Of a stretch of DNA of 19,431 nucleotides, positions 15,373 to 19,431 are shown piece by piece. The notes beneath the pieces were generated by a model. It was not told the origin of the DNA. It was given only the letters and a program-made list of their open reading frames with translations, and did no database searches. The stretch covers positions 1 through 19,431 of the forward strand of contig JALULU010000419.1 in assembly GCA_027040585.1 (NCBI GenBank), read 5' to 3'. The position numbers and the translations under genes are program-made. How positions within the stretch are numbered: position 1 is the stretch's first letter; each line of letters begins with the position of its first letter. The stretch is from Acidobacteriota bacterium. Lineage in GTDB: Bacteria; Acidobacteriota; JAAYUB01; JAMOQF01.

Positions 15373-16150
15373 TATAGGAAAATTAAAAAATGTAATTAGA
15401 GAATATGATTCTATATTGCTACCCGTAAGTGGAGGTCTTGACAGTACATTTTTACTTTTTTTTGTGAAAAAGAATTTCCCAAAGAAGAAAATTCTGGCTA
15501 TTCACTTTTATGGTGACACTTTTTACGAAGAGGATGGAGAATTTTTAAGGGAACTTTGTATTGATTTAAAAGTTGAGTTAATTTTTGAGGGGTTAAATCA
15601 TCTTTTAATTGAAGGGATTGAAGGTAAAGATAGATGTTTAAACTGTAAAAGGGAAATGTTTGAGAGATTGAAAAAAATAATGGTTGAAAAAAAATTAAAG
15701 TGGATATTTTCATCTGAGGTTTTTGGGGAAAATTTTGAAAATAGAAAGGGCTTTCGATTTTTGAAAGGTAAAAATGAGGTAATTTTTCCTTTATTAGAGA
15801 CAGGGGTAAGTAAGGGGGACATCTTAAAATATTTCGAAGAAAATGGTTGTAGAGAACTTGTTAGAACTAAAAACAGTTGTATCCTTACCCGCTTTAAAGT
15901 TGGAAAAAAAATTAAATCTGAAGATATTAAAAAGATTAAAGAGTGTGAAAGGTGGCTAAAAGATTTTGGAATTAATGGTGTTGTAAGAGTGAGAATGGGA
16001 GATGTGGGTAAATGCTATCTTGAGTTTTCAAAATATGAGGATAAAAGAAAAATTTCAGGGTTACTGTTTAATCATAAACTTATAAATTTTTTTTCTGATA
16101 GGGGATTTGATAAAATCTTTATTAATTTGAAAGGATATGGAGAAAAATAG
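15365..16150 (+). CDS. LarE-like PP-loop ATPase / sulfur transferase
   Basis: This 261-residue protein has an N-terminal PP-loop, VSGGLDSTFLL (SGGLDST at 22-28), which binds ATP and releases pyrophosphate. DRCLNCKREMF (C91, C94) matches the segment that in LarE follows the nucleotide fold, and NSCILTRFKVG (C172) aligns with the conserved Cys-Leu-x-Ser-Arg region of LarE, where the sacrificial cysteine lies. LarE converts a carboxyl group to a thiocarboxylate while building the nickel-pincer cofactor of lactate racemase. No larB, larC or larA neighbour is seen, and the match is loose (Thr replaces Ser in that motif), so it may act on another substrate. It overlaps the MBL gene by 8 bases and shares its transcript. 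Two to three cysteines could also bind an iron-sulfur cluster; this is inference. Confidence 0.7.
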   Translation: MNSIGKLKNVIREYDSILLPVSGGLDSTFLLFFVKKNFPKKKILAIHFYGDTFYEEDGEFLRELCIDLKVELIFEGLNHLLIEGIEGKDRCLNCKREMFERLKKIMVEKKLKWIFSSEVFGENFENRKGFRFLKGKNEVIFPLLETGVSKGDILKYFEENGCRELVRTKNSCILTRFKVGKKIKSEDIKKIKECERWLKDFGINGVVRVRMGDVGKCYLEFSKYEDKRKISGLLFNHKLINFFSDRGFDKIFINLKGYGEK

Positions 16151-16158
16151 AAGTTTTT

Positions 16159-16167
16159 TGGTATAAT
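16159..16167 (+). promoter_or_regulatory. Extended -10 promoter for the potassium regulator gene
   Basis: TG-G-TATAAT (16159-16167) is an extended -10 element with a perfect hexamer, in the 40-base gap after the LarE-like gene. No -35 sits at 16-18 bases, as is allowed for this promoter class. Transcription would start near 16174, just ahead of the AAGAGG ribosome site at 16178-16183. Confidence 0.6.
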
Positions 16168-16190
16168 CTCTTTGGTAAAGAGGAAATATA

Positions 16191-16853
16191 ATGGCGAGAT
16201 ATACAATAATTGGACTTGGAACTTTTGGCTTTAATGTGGCCAGTAAACTGTTTGAAAAAGGCCATGAGGTTATTGGCATAGATATTAGAGAAGATCTGGT
16301 TCAAAAAGCTCAACCTTTTGTATCTCAAGCTATAGTTGCGGATGCTACTGACCAAGAGACGTTAAAAGCTCTTGGTATTGAGGATTCAGAATATGTTGTT
16401 ATAAGTGTCGGGAATAAGATTGATACATCAATCTTAATAACCCTTTATATAAAGGAAATGGGAATAGAAAATATTTTAGTAAAAGCTGTGAATGAAGTAC
16501 ATGGAAGAATTTTAAAACAAATTGGAGCATCTGAGATTGTTTTTCCTGAGAAAGAAATGGCACATAGAATAGCGGATAGGATTGGGTATAAGAGTGTAAT
16601 TGATTTTATAAAATTGGGTGATGAAATATCAATTATGGAAATTGAAGTGCCTGAGGAGTTAATTGGAAAAACTATAGCAGAGAGTGAATTTAGACAGAAA
16701 TTTAATGTAAACATAGTTGCTTTAAAATCTCTTGTGGGAGATGAATATAGAATGGTAATCCCCAATCCTGAATATGTTTTCAGACACAGGGATACACTGG
16801 TGGTTGTTGGGGAAGAAAAAATGTTAAATGCTTTTAAAAAGAAGAAAAAATAA
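16191..16853 (+). CDS. KtrA/TrkA-family potassium uptake regulator (RCK protein)
   Basis: The 220 residues form one RCK unit: a Rossmann domain with GLGTFG (8-13) and the acidic strand-2 end D31 (IGIDIRED), typical of NAD(H)/ATP-binding KtrA proteins. An RCK_C domain follows from about residue 135 (IMEIEVPEELIGKTIAE, then LVVVGEE near the end). Proteins of this size form octameric rings on the cytoplasmic face of a K+ channel such as KtrB and gate it by ligand binding. TrkA of proteobacteria is twice as long, so KtrA is the closer match. The membrane partner is not in the window. It forms a probable two-gene unit with the dehydrogenase 18 bases downstream. Confidence 0.85.
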   Translation: MARYTIIGLGTFGFNVASKLFEKGHEVIGIDIREDLVQKAQPFVSQAIVADATDQETLKALGIEDSEYVVISVGNKIDTSILITLYIKEMGIENILVKAVNEVHGRILKQIGASEIVFPEKEMAHRIADRIGYKSVIDFIKLGDEISIMEIEVPEELIGKTIAESEFRQKFNVNIVALKSLVGDEYRMVIPNPEYVFRHRDTLVVVGEEKMLNAFKKKKK

Positions 16854-16871
16854 AAATTTCGGAGGTAGATT

Positions 16872-17729
16872 ATGGAAATTAAAAAATTTGGAGTAATTGG
16901 TTCTGGAACAATGGGTAATGGTATAGCTCAAGTAGCAGCCTTTAGCGGTTTAAAGGTTACAATAGTTGACATTTCAGAAGAACAATTGAAAAGAGCAATG
17001 GCTACAATTGAAAAAAGTCTTTCTAAATTTGTGGAGAAAGGAAAAATTACGAAAGAGAAAAAGGAAGAAACCTTGAAAAATTTAAACACAACCACAAATA
17101 TTGAAGACATAAAGGACGTAGATTTTGTGGTAGAAGCAGTTTTTGAAAATTATGAGGTAAAGAAATCAATTTTTGAAAAGTTAGATGGTATGTTGAGAGA
17201 TGGTGTTATAATTGGAACAAATACCTCTTCAATATCTATTACAAAACTTGCAGCAAATACAAAAAGACCTGATAAGGTTATTGGAATGCATTTTATGAAT
17301 CCAGTGCCTATAATGAAATTGGTGGAAATAATAAGAGGAATTGCCACAAGTGATGAAACTTTTAAAATCACGAAGGAACTTGCAGAGAAATTTGGTAAAG
17401 TCCCTGTTGAGGTTAATGATTTTCCCGGTTTTGTTTCAAATAGAGTGCTTTTACCTATGATAAATGAGGCAATATATGCATTGATGGAAGGGGTTGGAAC
17501 TCCAGAAGCTATTGACACCGTGATGAAACTTGGTATGAATCATCCAATGGGACCACTAACTCTTGCTGATTTTATAGGATTGGATGTATGCCTTGATATT
17601 ATGAATGTACTTTATGAGGGTTTTAAAGATCCCAAATATAGGCCTTGTCCACTTCTTCAAAAGATGGTAGATGCCGGTTATCTTGGAAGGAAAAGTGGAA
17701 AAGGCTTTTATGATTACAGTAAGAAATAA
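16872..17729 (+). CDS. hbd: 3-Hydroxybutyryl-CoA dehydrogenase
   Basis: The enzyme interconverts acetoacetyl-CoA and 3-hydroxybutyryl-CoA with NAD(P)H, in butyrate formation or beta-oxidation. All family marks are present in the 285 residues: GSGTMG nucleotide site (10-15), D33 at the end of strand 2, NTSSIS (S119), catalytic H140 in GMHFMNPVPIMKLVE with E152, and N190 in FPGFVSNRVLLPMINEA. The C-terminal domain ends with the typical GKGFYDY. Length is standard for the stand-alone enzyme rather than the FadB fusion. Good GGAGGT (16861-16866) precedes ATG 16872. Other pathway genes (thiolase, crotonase, acyl-CoA dehydrogenase) are not in this window, so the direction of flux cannot be judged. 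Confidence 0.92.
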   Translation: MEIKKFGVIGSGTMGNGIAQVAAFSGLKVTIVDISEEQLKRAMATIEKSLSKFVEKGKITKEKKEETLKNLNTTTNIEDIKDVDFVVEAVFENYEVKKSIFEKLDGMLRDGVIIGTNTSSISITKLAANTKRPDKVIGMHFMNPVPIMKLVEIIRGIATSDETFKITKELAEKFGKVPVEVNDFPGFVSNRVLLPMINEAIYALMEGVGTPEAIDTVMKLGMNHPMGPLTLADFIGLDVCLDIMNVLYEGFKDPKYRPCPLLQKMVDAGYLGRKSGKGFYDYSKK

Positions 17730-17733
17730 TAAT

Positions 17734-17755
17734 GGGGGGATTACCCCCTTTTTTT
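17734..17755 (+). terminator. Terminator-like hairpin between hbd and recA
   Basis: GGGGG (17734-17738) pairs with CCCCC (17744-17748) around a 5-base loop, and seven Ts follow (17749-17755). This is a standard intrinsic terminator beginning 5 bases after the hbd stop. Only 21 bases separate its T run from the recA start, so either it lets some transcripts through or it lies within the recA leader. Confidence 0.8.
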
Positions 17756-17776
17756 AAAACAAATAAGGAGGAATTG

Positions 17777-18796
17777 ATGGAAGATAAAAAAGATAAGGCA
17801 CTTCAAAGTACGCTTTTGCAAATAGAGAAGCAGTTTGGCAAAGGTTCAATAATGAAATTAGGTGAAAAGAAGGCTTTAAATATAGATGTCATACCCACAG
17901 GTATTTTATCACTTGATTTCATACTTGGTGTAGGAGGCTTTCCAAGAGGGAGAATTGTTGAAATTTTTGGACCAGAATCAAGTGGTAAGACAACAGTTGC
18001 GTTACATGTAATCTCAGCTGCACAAAATATTGGAGGATATGTTGCATTTATTGATGCTGAACATGCTCTTGATCCTGAGTATGCAAAAAAACTCGGAGTA
18101 AAGACAGATGAACTTCTGATAAGTCAACCTGATAGCGGCGAGCAAGCACTTGAAATTGCAGAGATGCTTGTAAGGAGTAATGCAGTGGATGTAATTGTTA
18201 TAGATTCAGTTGCAGCACTTGTTCCAAGGGCTGAGCTTGAAGGGGATATGGGGGATAGTTTTATGGGACTTCAGGCAAGGCTTATGTCTCAGGCGCTCAG
18301 AAAATTGACGGCAATTGTTTCTAAATCAAACACCTGTTTGATTTTTATAAATCAGGTGAGGGAGAAGATAGGAATTGTCTATGGCAATCCTGAGGTTACG
18401 ACAGGTGGAAGGGCACTTAAGTTTTATTCGTCCATAAGACTTGAAGTAAGGACCATAGGCAAAATAAAGGCTGGAGATAAGCAAATTGGGAATAGAACAA
18501 TTGTTAAAGTGGTTAAAAATAAAGTGGCACCACCTTTTAAGAATGCTGAGTTTGATCTAATATATGGCGAAGGATTCTCAAAAGAGACTGACCTTTTGGA
18601 TATGGGGGTTAAACTTGATATAATAGATAAAAGTGGATCCTGGTATAGCTATAAAAATACCAAACTTGGTCAGGGGAAGGAAAATGTTAGAGAATTTTTA
18701 AAAAATAATTCTGATATCTTTAATCAAATTTCAGATGAGATAAGGGGAAAACTTGGGTTTAAAAGAGAAGAAGAAAAAAATGAAGATAAAAAATGA
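17777..18796 (+). CDS. recA: Recombinase RecA
   Basis: RecA forms ATP-dependent filaments on single-stranded DNA for strand exchange and triggers LexA-type repressor cleavage. From ATG 17777 it has 339 residues. Visible are the N-terminal LQIEKQFGKGSIMKLGE, Walker A GPESSGKT (65-72), FIDAEHALDP with catalytic E95, Walker B VDVIVIDSVAALVP, the L1 region MGLQARLMSQALRKL, and L2 after NQVREKIG up to TTGGRALKFYSS. The C-terminal tail is short and acidic/basic. An in-frame ATG at 17732 falls inside the terminator hairpin and is unlikely; AAGGAGG (17765-17771) clearly serves 17777. No LexA box of a familiar type was seen in the short leader. No recX follows; ligA overlaps by 4 bases instead. Confidence 0.97.
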   Translation: MEDKKDKALQSTLLQIEKQFGKGSIMKLGEKKALNIDVIPTGILSLDFILGVGGFPRGRIVEIFGPESSGKTTVALHVISAAQNIGGYVAFIDAEHALDPEYAKKLGVKTDELLISQPDSGEQALEIAEMLVRSNAVDVIVIDSVAALVPRAELEGDMGDSFMGLQARLMSQALRKLTAIVSKSNTCLIFINQVREKIGIVYGNPEVTTGGRALKFYSSIRLEVRTIGKIKAGDKQIGNRTIVKVVKNKVAPPFKNAEFDLIYGEGFSKETDLLDMGVKLDIIDKSGSWYSYKNTKLGQGKENVREFLKNNSDIFNQISDEIRGKLGFKREEEKNEDKK

Positions 18797-19431
18797 ATGA
18801 TCTGGAAAAAGTAAGAAAGGAAATTGAAGAATTAAGAAAAAAAATAAGATATCACGAGTACCTGTATTACGTTAAAAATCAGCCTGAAATATCAGATTTT
18901 GAATTTGACCTGCTAATGAAACAGTTAATAGCCTTTGAGGAAAAATATCCTCAATTTAAAACAGCAGATTCGCCATCTGTGAGAGTCGGTGGAGAGGTCG
19001 CTGAAGGGTTTGAATCCATCAGACATGAAATTCCAATGATGAGCCTCGACAATGCATATAATTACGGAGAATTAAGAGAGTTTGAAAATAGACTAAAAAG
19101 GATTTTGGGGCATAGAAATTTTACATATGTTGTTGAGATGAAGTTTGATGGATTAAGTCTCTCACTTATTTACATTGATAAAATTTTAAATGTTGGGGCT
19201 ACAAGAGGAGATGGAGTTTTTGGAGAGGTTGTTACTCAAAATGTTAAAACAATTAGAAGTATTCCTTTAAGGTTGAATTATGTTGGTAAACAGTTTGATA
19301 TTGATTTAAAAAATAAAATTGAGGTAAGGGGAGAAATAATTTTACCGATAAAACATTTTGAGGAATTAAATGAATTCAGGAAAAAAGAAGGACAAACTCC
19401 CTTTGCAAATCCAAGGAATGCGGCAGCAGGT
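18793..19431 (+). CDS. ligA: NAD-dependent DNA ligase, N-terminal part (cut by window end)
   Basis: LigA seals nicks in DNA using NAD+. The frame from ATG 18793 stays open for 213 codons to the last base. It begins with the Ia domain pattern, IRYHEYLYYVKNQPEISDFEFDLLM, then PSVRVGGE, and reaches the adenylation domain: the active-site lysine is K117 in EMKFDGLSL (the KxDG motif), followed by GATRGDGVFGEVVTQNVKTI and EVRGEI, and the last visible motif is FANPRNAAAG. These are all near-invariant in bacterial ligases. The ATG overlaps the recA stop as ATGA, so translation is probably coupled. About two thirds of the protein lies outside the window. Confidence 0.96.
   Translation, partial: MNDLEKVRKEIEELRKKIRYHEYLYYVKNQPEISDFEFDLLMKQLIAFEEKYPQFKTADSPSVRVGGEVAEGFESIRHEIPMMSLDNAYNYGELREFENRLKRILGHRNFTYVVEMKFDGLSLSLIYIDKILNVGATRGDGVFGEVVTQNVKTIRSIPLRLNYVGKQFDIDLKNKIEVRGEIILPIKHFEELNEFRKKEGQTPFANPRNAAAG

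Noticed and set aside
17150..17518. 122-codon open frame on the - strand within hbd
   Set aside because: Antisense shadow of a well-conserved enzyme, with no domain or context support.
17732..17776. Upstream ATG extension of recA
   Set aside because: The start codon lies in the terminator hairpin, the extra residues encode the hairpin and T run, and AAGGAGG points to ATG 17777.
1..19431. CRISPR arrays, insertion sequences, phage or attachment sites
   Set aside because: No spaced direct repeats, transposase or integrase genes, or terminal inverted repeats were seen; gene packing is continuous and ordinary.

Overview
The window is one stretch of an AT-rich bacterial chromosome, with tightly packed genes mostly on the + strand. 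It shows no phage, transposon or CRISPR signature. Bacterial traits are the full set of complex I membrane subunits, a bacterial RecA, an NAD-dependent DNA ligase and Shine-Dalgarno-led genes. A GspH/FimT-type pseudopilin points to type IV pilus or type II secretion machinery, so probably a cell with an outer membrane. A secreted protein with PKD, thrombospondin-3-type and dockerin modules, a complex I without its NADH module and a sodium-type c subunit fit an anaerobic or fermentative, deep-branching lineage. I cannot name the phylum from this window.

Region 1 (about 108-12180) looks like one long transcription unit. A short hairpin terminator closes whatever lies upstream. A sigma70-type promoter then precedes nuoA-B-C-D-H-I-J-K-L-M-N, and without a clear break four Fo ATP synthase genes follow: an AtpZ-like small protein, an AtpI-like protein, atpB (a subunit) and atpE (c subunit). 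nuoE, nuoF and nuoG are absent, so the encoded complex I has the quinone module and all the membrane antiporter-like subunits but no NADH-oxidising arm. The F1 genes are not here. The c subunit carries a signal-peptide-like leader and all four direct side-chain ligands of the sodium-binding c rings. The unit ends at a strong G/C hairpin shared with the convergent pseudopilin gene.

Region 2 (12172-16150) holds an orphan GspH/FimT-like pseudopilin on the - strand. Divergent from it is an 843-residue secreted ComEC-type metallo-beta-lactamase-fold protein with Ig-like, two OB-like, PKD, TSP3-like and dockerin parts. An LarE-like PP-loop ATPase gene overlaps its 3' end by 8 bases.

Region 3 (16151-19431) starts with an extended -10 promoter and contains a KtrA/TrkA-type potassium regulator, a 3-hydroxybutyryl-CoA dehydrogenase, a terminator-like hairpin, recA, and the first 213 codons of ligA, which overlaps recA by 4 bases and runs off the window end.

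How the genes work together: the first region couples quinone reduction to ion pumping and places the ion-conducting Fo sector in the same transcript. If the c ring carries Na+, as its ligands predict, complex I must pump Na+ or be linked to Fo through Na+/H+ exchange. The potassium regulator, beta-oxidation/butyrate-type dehydrogenase and DNA repair genes are ordinary housekeeping functions. The dockerin-bearing hydrolase is the most unusual single protein.
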